Below are positions 33,789 to 42,566 of a stretch of DNA of 64,000 nt, one piece after another (the stretch's first letter is position 1; the number at the start of each line of letters is the position of its first letter). Location: the NCBI GenBank assembly GCA_963789885.1, contig CAWBNB010000013.1, positions 106,930-170,929 of the forward strand, given 5' to 3'. The notes beneath the pieces are model-generated. The model searched no databases and was not told the DNA's origin. It saw only the letters and a program-made list of their open reading frames with translations. The DNA is from DATEDA01 sp963789885 (lineage in GTDB: Bacteria > Pseudomonadota > Gammaproteobacteria > Burkholderiales > SG8-39). Position numbers and translations under genes: made by a program.

Positions 33789-34187
33789 CTACTTCGCGAT
33801 CCCCTTCCAGCCGGAGTGGGTGATGTCGAAGATGATGCCGTCCGGGTCCCGGTACTTCTTCTCGTAGAACTCCGTCGTCTTCTCGCGCGGGACGTCCTGG
33901 AAGATCCTGGCGCCGCTCTGCTCGACCTGTCGGCTCTGCGCGTCGAGGTCGTCGCAGAGGAAGCCGATGTGGTGAACGCCGACGTAGTCCTTGCCGCGCT
34001 CGCCCGCCGCCTGGTCCGTCCGGTACTTGAGCAGCGCGAGGCTGATCGTCCCGTCCGACAGATAGACGCCGGTGGCCGTCGCCGAATTGGCCTCGCCGAC
34101 CACCTTCATGCCGAGCGCTTCGCAGTAGAACTTCGCCGACTGCTGCGGGTCGGGGACCGACATCGCGATGTGCCTGAGCTTGGCCAC
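33789..34187 (-). CDS. VOC-superfamily (glyoxalase/dioxygenase-fold) protein
   Basis: A 132-aa VOC protein with paired beta-alpha-beta-beta-beta modules. Metal ligand candidates are His in KLRHIAMSV, His in VHHIGFLCDDLD and Glu/Asp in DPDGIIFDI. Start chosen at GTG 34187, preceded by GGAGAG, rather than a longer open frame that begins at 34226. Function may be lactoylglutathione lyase-like or fosfomycin-type. Not determinable here. Confidence 0.8.
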   Translation of the reverse strand: MAKLRHIAMSVPDPQQSAKFYCEALGMKVVGEANSATATGVYLSDGTISLALLKYRTDQAAGERGKDYVGVHHIGFLCDDLDAQSRQVEQSGARIFQDVPREKTTEFYEKKYRDPDGIIFDITHSGWKGIAK

Positions 34188-34262
34188 TGGCAATCTCTCC
34201 TCGCGGATTGAAGTGGCGGCCAGCATCGCGCAGCGCGCAGTGGATCGTCAAGGTCCGGACGA

Positions 34263-34286
34263 GAAAAGGGCCCGCAAGCGGGCCCT
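34263..34286 (-). terminator. Rho-independent terminator after the duplicated secreted protein gene
   Basis: A 9-bp stem AGGGCCCGC/GCGGGCCCT with a short loop, followed on the minus strand by TTTTCTC. Located 22 bp after the stop of the gene at 34308. Confidence 0.7.
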
Positions 34287-34307
34287 CGGGCGATCGCGAG
34301 TCGGGCT

Positions 34308-34898
34308 TCAGGGCCGCGTCTGCGCGTCGTGCTTCTGGCGGTAGACGCGCCGGCTCTGGGCGTTCTCCGCGCTCTGAATGCTGCGCTGTTCGTTCGGGCC
34401 GACGTGGCCGTCGCGGCCGGCGCGGTACTGCATCGCGTTGTCGCGAGCCTGGCCGCGCTCGAGCTTGCCGACCTCGCGGTTCGTGAGCGAGCCCGACTTC
34501 ACGCCCTGTTCGATCCGCTGCTGCTGATTGACGTTGCGCTGCACGTCGGCCTGCATCCGCTGCGAAGACGGCGAGTTCGGGTTGCCGACCTGCGCGTCGT
34601 GCTTCTCGCCGTAGATGTCGCGGCTCACCTGGTTCTGCGCGCGGCCGATGCGGGCGCGCTCGTCGGGCGAGAGCTTGCCGTCCTTCAGCGCGCGCGACTC
34701 CATCTTGTCCATGCGCGATTCTTCGCCTTCGAGCTTCGCGGCCTCGCGCGTCGTGAGCTGCCCGGACTGCAGGCCCTGCTCGATGCGTTCCTGCTGGTTC
34801 ACGTTCCGCTGCACGACCGTGCCGGTGGTCTGCGCGAGCGCGGGGGTGGCGAAGGCCGCGGCAACGGCGGCGGCGCCGATCAGCTTCCCGAGTTTCAT
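34308..34898 (-). CDS. Secreted hypothetical protein with internal duplication
   Basis: A 196-aa protein with a signal peptide (residues 1-22, TPALAQ). Two copies of an ~80-residue helical unit follow: unit 1 starts QRNVNQQERIEQGLQSGQL and ends REYG-like DIYGEKHDAQ; unit 2 starts QRNVNQQQRIEQGVKSGSL and ends RVYRQKHDAQ. Each unit has L-T-x-R-E-x-x-K-L-E/R motifs, consistent with an amphipathic or coiled periplasmic protein. ATG 34898 is used rather than the more upstream one. No function known to me. Confidence 0.75.
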   Translation of the reverse strand: MKLGKLIGAAAVAAAFATPALAQTTGTVVQRNVNQQERIEQGLQSGQLTTREAAKLEGEESRMDKMESRALKDGKLSPDERARIGRAQNQVSRDIYGEKHDAQVGNPNSPSSQRMQADVQRNVNQQQRIEQGVKSGSLTNREVGKLERGQARDNAMQYRAGRDGHVGPNEQRSIQSAENAQSRRVYRQKHDAQTRP

Positions 34899-35175
34899 CG
34901 TCTGTCTCCTCTGCATGGTGGTGTGGAGGGGTCCACGGCGCCATTACACGGTTGACGCGGTCCACAATCGCTGCGGAAGTTGTAAGAGCCGTAACGGGAT
35001 GTTGCGACTGCATGTAACGATCGGGCGCAAGTCACGCTCCCGCGGCTTGCGTCGACGTCCCGTCAGCCGCCGTCGGGCCTTCCCCCGAGCCGCGGTCGTG
35101 CATCGCGCACGCCTCGCAAGAGTAGACTTGCCCTCCGCCCTTTTCTCTCCAACACCGAACCCGCGGAGCACCACC

Positions 35176-36546
35176 ATGACCGACCCGGTGAAGTACGTCC
35201 TCGACGAATCGCGCATCCCGACCCGCTGGTACAACATCCAGGCCGACCTGCCGAAGCCGCTCCCGCCTCCTCTTCACCCGGGCACGCTGAAGCCGCTCGG
35301 CCCCGACGATCTCGCGCCCCTCTTTCCGATGGCGCTCATCGAGCAGGAGGTGACCCAGGAGCGCGAGGTCCCGATCCCCGAGCCGGTGCGCGATATCTAC
35401 CGCCAGTGGCGTCCGTCGCCGCTCTTCCGCGCGCGGCGCCTCGAGAAGGCGCTCCAGACCCCGGCGCGCATCTACTACAAGTACGAGGGCGTCTCGCCCG
35501 CCGGCAGCCACAAGCCGAACACCGCGGTCGCGCAGGCGTTCTACAACCGCGAGGCCGGCGTCAAAAAACTCTCCACCGAGACCGGCGCCGGGCAGTGGGG
35601 CTCGTCGCTCGCGTTCGCCGGCGCCGTCTTCGGCATCGACGTGCAGGTCTTCATGGTGCGCGTGTCGTACGATCAGAAGCCGTACCGCCGCGCGCTGATG
35701 GAGACGTACGGCGCGCGCTGCATTCCCTCGCCGTCGGACCAGACGCAGTCCGGAAAGGCGATCCTGGCGAAGAACCCGAAACACCCGGGCTCGCTCGGCA
35801 TCGCCATCTCGGAGGCGGTCGAGGTCGCCGCACAGGCCGCGGACACCAAGTACTCGCTCGGGTCGGTGCTCAACCACGTCCTCCTGCACCAGACGGTCGT
35901 CGGCCAGGAGGCGATGGCGCAGATGGAGATGGCGGGCGACTATCCCGACGTGATCATCGGCTGCACCGGCGGCGGGTCGAACTTCGCCGGCATCGTTTTC
36001 CCGTTCCTTGGCGCGCAGCTCCGTGGCGGAACGAAGGTCCGCATCGTCGCGATCGAACCCGCCGCCTGCCCGAGCCTCACGCGCGGCAAGTACGCCTACG
36101 ACTTCGGCGATACCGCACATCTCACCCCGCTCGTGAAGATGCACACGCTCGGCTCGGTCTTCACTCCGCCCGGCTTCCACGCCGGGGGGTTGCGCTATCA
36201 CGGCATGGCGCCGCTGGTGAGCCACATCAAGGAGCTCGGCCTGATCGAGGCGAAGGCCTACAAGCAGACCGCGGTGTTCGACGCCGGCGTGCAGTTCGCG
36301 CGGGTCGAGGGGATCCTGCCGGCGCCGGAGGCGAACCACGCGGTGAAGGGCGCGGTCGACGAAGCGATCCGCTGCCGCGAGGAAGGCGTCTCGCGCGCGA
36401 TCCTCTTCAACCTGTGCGGCCACGGCCACTTCGACATGCAGGCGTACATGGACTACTTCGCCGGCAAGCTGGAGGACCGCGACTACGACGAGCGCGAGCT
36501 CGCGATGGCGCTCGCCGGTCTCCCCTCGGTCAAGGAGGCGGCGTGA
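35176..36546 (+). CDS. trpB2: TrpB-like PLP enzyme (tryptophan synthase beta 2 type)
   Basis: A 456-aa fold-type II PLP enzyme of the TrpB2 group. PLP Lys113 lies in GSHKPNTAVAQAF, the glycine phosphate loop is GCTGGGSNFAG, and STETGAGQWGSS follows. TrpB2 enzymes make tryptophan from indole and serine without needing TrpA, and may scavenge indole or act on other substrates. There is no trpA or trpC nearby; the gene is coupled (TGATG) to a cupin gene instead. Confidence 0.9.
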   Translation: MTDPVKYVLDESRIPTRWYNIQADLPKPLPPPLHPGTLKPLGPDDLAPLFPMALIEQEVTQEREVPIPEPVRDIYRQWRPSPLFRARRLEKALQTPARIYYKYEGVSPAGSHKPNTAVAQAFYNREAGVKKLSTETGAGQWGSSLAFAGAVFGIDVQVFMVRVSYDQKPYRRALMETYGARCIPSPSDQTQSGKAILAKNPKHPGSLGIAISEAVEVAAQAADTKYSLGSVLNHVLLHQTVVGQEAMAQMEMAGDYPDVIIGCTGGGSNFAGIVFPFLGAQLRGGTKVRIVAIEPAACPSLTRGKYAYDFGDTAHLTPLVKMHTLGSVFTPPGFHAGGLRYHGMAPLVSHIKELGLIEAKAYKQTAVFDAGVQFARVEGILPAPEANHAVKGAVDEAIRCREEGVSRAILFNLCGHGHFDMQAYMDYFAGKLEDRDYDERELAMALAGLPSVKEAA

Positions 36547-37118
36547 TGCAGCAGCGCGCTGGCACGATCCCGCCGGTCCGGGTCTGGACCCGGGAGGAGA
36601 TGATGAAGCGGGTCGCCCGCTTCGCGGAGCTCAGGGGCTTCAGCGACGGGCTGCAGGACTCGATGCTGCCCGAGTGCTTCAAGACGACCTATAACGTGAT
36701 CGGGTTCCAGACGCCCGAGGCCGCGGGCCAGGGCTCGGTCAACTCGCCGGTCGGCAAGAGCGCCTCGGAGAACGCCGCGATCCGGATCTCGGAAGGCTTC
36801 AACCTCGGCTTCGTGAAATGCCGGCCCGGCAAGGGCGTGCTGATGCACAACCACGACACGAACGAGACGTTCGTCGTGATGTCCGGGCGCTGGCTAGTGC
36901 AGTGGAACGAGGGGCCGGACACGGAGTCGCTCGAGGTCGGCCACCTCGACTGCATCTCGTTCCCGCCCGGGTGCGCGCGGCGCTTCGAGAACGTCACCAA
37001 AGGCGAGCCCGACGCCGAGCACATGCTGCTCTTCGTGATCGGCGGTGACGCGCCGCAGAACGAGTTCACGCCGCGCTCGATGCAGCGCGTCGCGGAGTTC
37101 GAGCGGACCGGGCGCTAG
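36546..37118 (+). CDS. Cupin-domain protein coupled to TrpB2
   Basis: A 190-aa cupin. The beta-barrel carries VLMHNHDTNETFVVMSGRW (HxHx3-6E motif of the first cupin motif) and SFPPGCARRFENV (second motif, with His replaced, so metal binding may be altered). Start ATG overlaps the trpB2 stop (TGATG), so expression is coupled. The reaction is unknown; association with a TrpB2 suggests amino-acid or indole chemistry, which is inference. Confidence 0.8.
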   Translation: MQQRAGTIPPVRVWTREEMMKRVARFAELRGFSDGLQDSMLPECFKTTYNVIGFQTPEAAGQGSVNSPVGKSASENAAIRISEGFNLGFVKCRPGKGVLMHNHDTNETFVVMSGRWLVQWNEGPDTESLEVGHLDCISFPPGCARRFENVTKGEPDAEHMLLFVIGGDAPQNEFTPRSMQRVAEFERTGR

Positions 37119-37439
37119 ACGCCCGCCGGAGCGCGGAGAGAGCAGGAGGCGGTCGACGCCTGGCGGTACACGCGCTGACCGCGGGCAGCGCGACGATGTA
37201 ACTCTCGCGCATGTCCAGCATGAATCGGGGTACCTGATCGACAGCGTTTGACGGTAACGCCCTGACGCTTTGCCGACAGAGTAGTCGTTTAGGTTGACGA
37301 AACCGCCGGCATCGCCTAACTAGAGATAGTGGGAGGGAGGAGGGCCGGACTCGCGTTAGAGCGTGTCCAGCACCTATAACAAGTCGTCGGTCTCCCTTGC
37401 CTAGAACCCCTGTCGTTTCTGCCCCGAGGAGCACCGTCG
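37119..37439 (+). promoter_or_regulatory. Upstream region of the RTX/propeller gene with a weak candidate promoter
   Basis: 321 bp without a gene. One possible sigma70-like arrangement is TTGACG at 37294-37299, 17 nt spacing and TAACTA at 37317-37322, a poor -10. A purine-rich stretch (GGGAGGGAGGAGGG) follows, and the GAGGA Shine-Dalgarno is at about 37426. The weak -10 makes this only a candidate. Confidence 0.25.
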
Positions 37440-40400
37440 ATGAACCTGCGCCAGTGCGCGAACCAGATTGCGGCGATTTTTCGACGCAGCACGACCACAC
37501 CTCGCGTGTTGCCCCCGCCACGCCGGCTCGCCCGCTTCGAGTCGCTCGAGGACCGGATCCTCTTCTCGGCGGATTTCGTCGGGATCCCGCTCTGGGAGTC
37601 GCAGGGCCCCGCGCCGATCGTCAATACCGGCAGCGACGGCGGCCTGACCTCCGGCAACGCCATCGTCGCGCCGAACAATCCCGCCACCGGCGCCGTGCAG
37701 GCGATCGCGGTCAACCCGAACAACGCGCAGCAGATCTACGTCGCGACGGTGAACGGCGGCATCTGGCGCACAAACAACGCGGACCCGAACAACCCGGGCG
37801 CGATCACCTGGACCCCGCTCACCGACCAGCAGGTCTCCACCGCTATCGGCGACATTGCGTTCAGCCCGCTCGACGCCGCCGGCAACACGCTCTACGCGGG
37901 CACCGGGACGTTCAGCAACCTGTACTGGTTCAATCCGCCACCCACCACCGCCGGCATCCTGCGCACCACCGACGGGGGCGCGACGTGGTCGAACTTCGCG
38001 GTCAACCCGGCCAACGAGGGGCGCATCAAGGCGATCCTTCCGACCGGGATCGATCTCGATCCCACCTCCGGCGTGCAGGAGATGGTGCTGGTCGCCACGA
38101 TCGACGGCGGCACCGGCATCTGGCGCAGCAACGACAACGGCCAGACTTTCGCGCTCCTGAGCGGCGCTAACGGCCTGCCCGCCGGCGCCGTTTCGCAGCT
38201 GATCGCCGACCCGAACAACGCCCAGCGCTTCTACGCCGGCGTGCCCGGCCAGGGCGTGTACCGCGGCGACTTCAACGCGACGACCGGCGTCATCACCTGG
38301 ACACAGGTCAACACCAATCTGACCAACGTCGCGACGTCGGCGAACATCCAACTCGCCGTGCACGACGACGGCGCGAACACCGTGTTGTACGCCGGGCTGG
38401 CCAACGGCGTTTCCGGAATCAACGCGACGCTCACCGGCGTCTTCCGCTCGACCGACAACGGCGCGAACTGGAATCCGCTCGGCGCGCCGACGCCGTTCAA
38501 CGCGTTCGCCCTCGCGGGCAGCGGCTTCAGCCTCGTCGCCGACCCCGGCCTCAACAACGTGGTGTACGTGTCGGGTCTCGCTACGACGAACGACGTCGCG
38601 CGCTACCGCCCGGGAACGAACGACTGGGTCAGCATCGTGGGAACCGGCAACGCGCAGAACAATACCCAGCCGCACACCGACTCGCGCGACCTCGCCTTCA
38701 TCGGAAACAACGTACTCCTCGATGCGTGCGACGGCGGTCTGTATTTCATGCAGAACCCGACCAACGCCACCGCCAACCAGTGGCGCTCCTTCGACCAGGG
38801 GCTCGGACCGGTCGAGTTCCACGACATCGCGTGGGACAGCAACTCCAACATCATCATCGGCGGGGCCCAGGACAACGGCGTCTCGTACCAGCAGGCCATC
38901 AACGGCTTGGTGTGGACGCAGCCGCTCGGTGCGGACGGCGCCGACGTCGCGGTGGACAACCTGACCCTGGCGGGGGCGAACCAGTCGATCCGCTATTTCA
39001 GCTTCCAGAACCTCGGCCAGTTCCGCCGCCAGGTGTTCGACGCCGCCAACGCTACGGTGGGCGCCGCCGTGAATCTCCTGCCGGCCGGCGGGCTCGCGAA
39101 TTTCACCGCGCAGTTCATCACGCCGATCGAGGTGAACGTCATCGCGCCGCCGGCCGGACAGTCGGCCCGGCTCGTGATCGGCGGCGGGGGAACCAGCCCG
39201 ATCTACGAAAGCACCAACGCCGGCACCGCGGCGGCGGGGTCGATCACCTGGACTGCGGTGGGGGTCCCGGCCGGGTTCGGCACGGTGACCTCCCTCGTCG
39301 CGGGCGGACGGCAGAACGGCGCCGACAACGCCGAAGTCCTGTACGCGGGCGACAGCAACGGCCGCGTGTACTTCCGCAGTGCGGCCGGGGCGCTTGCCGC
39401 GACCGGCATGCTGTTCCCGGGCGGCAACGTCGTCGACATCGCCCTCGATCCGAACGACTGGGCGCACGCGTTCGTCGCGAGCTCGTCGGGCGTGTGGGAG
39501 ACCACCAACGCCGGAGCCGGCTGGGTGAACCGTACCGGAAATCTCTCGAACAACATCATCCAGACGATCGAGTTCGCCGAGCTGGGCGCCACCGATGCCG
39601 TGCTCGTCGGCGGCGAGGGCGGGGTATTCCGGATGATCACGAACAACCCGGGCGTCTGGAGCGAGTACGGGCGGGCGCTGCCGAACGCCGTCACCTACGA
39701 CCTCGACTACAACGCGGCCGACAACGTGCTGATCGCGGGCACGTTCGGCCGCGGCGCGTGGAAGGTCATCAACGCGAGCACCACGCTCACCGTACCAGGG
39801 CTACTCCGCATCAACGGCCAGGTGGACGCCGACACGATCGAGCTGCGCCGGGAGGCGGGAAATCCGCCAATGCTCGACGTATTCCTCGACGGGGTGCTCG
39901 ACGCATCCGTCGAGTTCGCCGTGCTCGACAAGATAGAGGTGAACGGCTTGGGCGGCGACGACCTGCTCATCGTCAACCTCGTGAACGGGGACGTGATCCC
40001 GACCAACCAGGTCGTCTACGACGGGGGCGCGGATACCGACACGCTCGACATCCGCAGCGCGACGTTCGCGACCGTGACTTACACGGTCACTGGACCCGCC
40101 AGCGGCTCGGTGGCGCTGGGGGCAAACGATGTCGTCACCTATAGCAGCGTGCAGCAGGTGACCGACCGCACTACGTCCGCCAATCGAGTGTTCAATGCCA
40201 CTTCCGGGGACGACACCATTCGGATCGTCGACGATGGTTCTGCGAACGGCCTGAGCCGCATCAACGACGGCGGCGCTGGCGATTTCGCTCAGCACGACTT
40301 CGCCAACCCGTCCGGATTGCTCACCGTCAACGGCAACGGCGGGGCTGACGACATCCATCTCATTGGCGTCGACCTGCCCTTCGCCGCAACCGTGCGCCTA

Positions 40401-42092
40401 TCCGGCGGCTCCGGCGACGACAGCATAGCGGTGGACTTTGGCGCGGGCGTCAGCGTCGTCAACGTAACGGGCGACAACGACGATGACACCCTGCGCGTCA
40501 ACGGCACGGCCGGTGACGATACGATTCTAGTCACCGGAACGGCCGTCACACGCGGTGGTCAGGCCGTCAACTATGACTCGACCGTCGAGCATCTGATTGT
40601 GGACGGTGGCGCCGGCGACGATGACTTCACCATCAACGGCGCGGCGGGCGAGATCCTCGGCGGAAGCGGGCTCGACACGTACCTCGTGTTAGCGAGCGCC
40701 GCGCCGCAGCTGCGCCTGAACGGTCAGGGCGACAGCGACGACTACACCGTCAACTTTGGCAACCTCGCCGGTCCGGTCATCGTGCAGGATCTCGGGCCGC
40801 TGACCGACACCGATACCCTACTCGTCAACGGAACGAGCGGTGCGGACACCATCGTGGCGACCGGCATCGACGTTCAGAGTGGCGGCGAGACGATCGCCTA
40901 CAGCGGGATCGAGGAGTTAACGGTCAACGCCGGCGGCGGCAACGATTCGATCACGATCAACGGCACCGGCGCAAACGAGACGACCGTCCTAGGCGGCGAC
41001 GGCGACGATACGTTCGTCCTCAATGGTTCGGGGCCCGGCTCCCTCACGCTCGATGGCGAGGAGGGGTCGGATACCTACACCGTCAACCTCGGCGGAGTCT
41101 TCACCGGGCCGGTCGCGATCGACGACACCGGCGTGAACGGGACGGACAGCCTGGACATCAACGGCACGAACGGCCCCGACTGGATCATCCTCAAGGATGA
41201 CGGCTTCAGCCTCGACGGTCTGCCCGCGACCTTCACCTTCAAGGGCATCGAGCAGTTGACGGTGCACGCCCTGGGCGGCGACGACATCGTCGACGGCTCC
41301 GCGCTCACCATGAAAGTGACGATCTTCGGCGGCGACGGCGCTGACACGCTGATCGGCGGTTCCAACGACGACAAGCTCTACGGCGAGAACGGAGACGACG
41401 ACCTGATCGGGAATCTGGGGGCGGACCTTCTCGACGGTGGCGCCGGCAGCGACGCGCTTGTGGGCGACCAAGCTGTTCAGGTCGACAAGGGGCGCCTCGA
41501 GCACGAGACGGTCACCGGTCCGGCGCACCTTCTCTCGATCCCGGGCGGGAAACTCTCGGCAGTCGTGGACGTGCCGGGAACCAACCGGCGGCTCGTCACG
41601 CTGCGAAACGAAACGCAGGGCGGCGCCGACACTCTGCTAGGCGGCGACGGCGACGACTATGCCTATGGCGGGGCCGCGAACGACGACATCCAGGGTGGAG
41701 CGGGCGCGGACGCGCTCTTCGGCGACCTCGGCGACGACAAGATCGCCGGCGGGATCGGCGACGACCATCTGTACGGAGGGAGCGGCAACGATTCTCTGGA
41801 CGGAGAGGCCGGTGCGGACATCGCCTACGGCGGCGACGGCGACGACAAGCTGTACGCCGACAGCAAGAACGACCGGCTGGTCGACTGGTTCGGAAACTTC
41901 AACGATTTCTTCGTGTCTGGTCCGGGGTACGGCGCGCCCACCATCGTGCGCTCGCCGTCGCCGTGGGTGCAGGATTTCCTGCTCAATCTCGCCCGTGCGG
42001 ACGGCGCCGCGAACCCGAACAGCCAGATCATGGTGGTCGTGCCGGGTGGCGACCTGCAGCAGTCGAACAGCGGGAAAGGCGGGCGAACCTAG
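37440..42092 (+). CDS. Giant secreted LEPR-XLL-like beta-propeller/RTX protein
   Basis: A 1550-aa protein. Residues 36-45 read LEDRILFSAD, a variant of the LEPR-XLL N-terminal signature of large secreted repeat proteins. Residues ~50-780 form a sialidase/VPS10-like propeller with Asp-box repeats (RTTDGGATW, RSTDNGANW, ETTNAGAGW). Residues ~790-1290 are beta-rich repeats with NGTSGADT-like units. Residues ~1297-1475 hold two RTX blocks (GGDGADTLIGG, GGSGNDSLDG) that bind Ca2+ and suggest type I secretion. No signal peptide. The secretion genes are not in this window. No cleavage or enzymatic site recognised. Confidence 0.88.
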   Translation: MNLRQCANQIAAIFRRSTTTPRVLPPPRRLARFESLEDRILFSADFVGIPLWESQGPAPIVNTGSDGGLTSGNAIVAPNNPATGAVQAIAVNPNNAQQIYVATVNGGIWRTNNADPNNPGAITWTPLTDQQVSTAIGDIAFSPLDAAGNTLYAGTGTFSNLYWFNPPPTTAGILRTTDGGATWSNFAVNPANEGRIKAILPTGIDLDPTSGVQEMVLVATIDGGTGIWRSNDNGQTFALLSGANGLPAGAVSQLIADPNNAQRFYAGVPGQGVYRGDFNATTGVITWTQVNTNLTNVATSANIQLAVHDDGANTVLYAGLANGVSGINATLTGVFRSTDNGANWNPLGAPTPFNAFALAGSGFSLVADPGLNNVVYVSGLATTNDVARYRPGTNDWVSIVGTGNAQNNTQPHTDSRDLAFIGNNVLLDACDGGLYFMQNPTNATANQWRSFDQGLGPVEFHDIAWDSNSNIIIGGAQDNGVSYQQAINGLVWTQPLGADGADVAVDNLTLAGANQSIRYFSFQNLGQFRRQVFDAANATVGAAVNLLPAGGLANFTAQFITPIEVNVIAPPAGQSARLVIGGGGTSPIYESTNAGTAAAGSITWTAVGVPAGFGTVTSLVAGGRQNGADNAEVLYAGDSNGRVYFRSAAGALAATGMLFPGGNVVDIALDPNDWAHAFVASSSGVWETTNAGAGWVNRTGNLSNNIIQTIEFAELGATDAVLVGGEGGVFRMITNNPGVWSEYGRALPNAVTYDLDYNAADNVLIAGTFGRGAWKVINASTTLTVPGLLRINGQVDADTIELRREAGNPPMLDVFLDGVLDASVEFAVLDKIEVNGLGGDDLLIVNLVNGDVIPTNQVVYDGGADTDTLDIRSATFATVTYTVTGPASGSVALGANDVVTYSSVQQVTDRTTSANRVFNATSGDDTIRIVDDGSANGLSRINDGGAGDFAQHDFANPSGLLTVNGNGGADDIHLIGVDLPFAATVRLSGGSGDDSIAVDFGAGVSVVNVTGDNDDDTLRVNGTAGDDTILVTGTAVTRGGQAVNYDSTVEHLIVDGGAGDDDFTINGAAGEILGGSGLDTYLVLASAAPQLRLNGQGDSDDYTVNFGNLAGPVIVQDLGPLTDTDTLLVNGTSGADTIVATGIDVQSGGETIAYSGIEELTVNAGGGNDSITINGTGANETTVLGGDGDDTFVLNGSGPGSLTLDGEEGSDTYTVNLGGVFTGPVAIDDTGVNGTDSLDINGTNGPDWIILKDDGFSLDGLPATFTFKGIEQLTVHALGGDDIVDGSALTMKVTIFGGDGADTLIGGSNDDKLYGENGDDDLIGNLGADLLDGGAGSDALVGDQAVQVDKGRLEHETVTGPAHLLSIPGGKLSAVVDVPGTNRRLVTLRNETQGGADTLLGGDGDDYAYGGAANDDIQGGAGADALFGDLGDDKIAGGIGDDHLYGGSGNDSLDGEAGADIAYGGDGDDKLYADSKNDRLVDWFGNFNDFFVSGPGYGAPTIVRSPSPWVQDFLLNLARADGAANPNSQIMVVVPGGDLQQSNSGKGGRT

Positions 42093-42224
42093 CGGGGGAA
42101 CCGAAAGGCGCGCGCCGCCACGCGGCGGCGCCTCACGCTCGGTGGCGCGCCTCGGATTTGGAGCGAATCGGGCGCTAGCGGCCGGCCCAAGCGTCGATGG
42201 ACCGGGCGCCGGACGCCCGACGGG

Positions 42225-42422
42225 TCAGTGCGGGAGAGGGGGTTTCGGCTTCTTCTCGTTCTTCCAGATCAGCCACGCGACGGCGACGCACGCGCCGACG
42301 AAAAGCAGCAGGAAGATGACCGTGCCGATCATGTTCGACTCGGCGGGCGGCTCCGGCGCGACGTCAGCATACGCCGCGCACGCGAGGAGGACGAGCGGCA
42401 GCGCCGCGAGGATTCGGGTCAT
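42225..42422 (-). CDS. Small membrane protein with signal peptide
   Basis: A 65-aa protein: signal-like N-terminus (MTRILAALPLVLLACAAYA) and one further TM helix (IGTVIFLLLFVGACVAVAWLIW) with a short Lys/Pro-rich tail. ATG 42422 has GGAG upstream. Convergent with the RTX gene. Function unknown. Confidence 0.6.
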   Translation of the reverse strand: MTRILAALPLVLLACAAYADVAPEPPAESNMIGTVIFLLLFVGACVAVAWLIWKNEKKPKPPLPH

Positions 42423-42566
42423 GACGGGCTCCGGAGGTCGAGAGATGACCGCCAAAGCTACGCGCCGCCTGCTTACACGTTCCTGACCACCAACATTACG
42501 TTTATGTCAGGAAACTGGCGGGAATCCGCATAGGGGCCACCAGCTCCCCGGAGCGGTTCCGTCCGG

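Noticed and set aside
37290..37320. Integron attC-like pair of GTTTAGG and GCCTAAC motifs
   Set aside because: The motifs do not match the R'/R'' consensus fully, no second site or integrase is seen, and there is no cassette structure.
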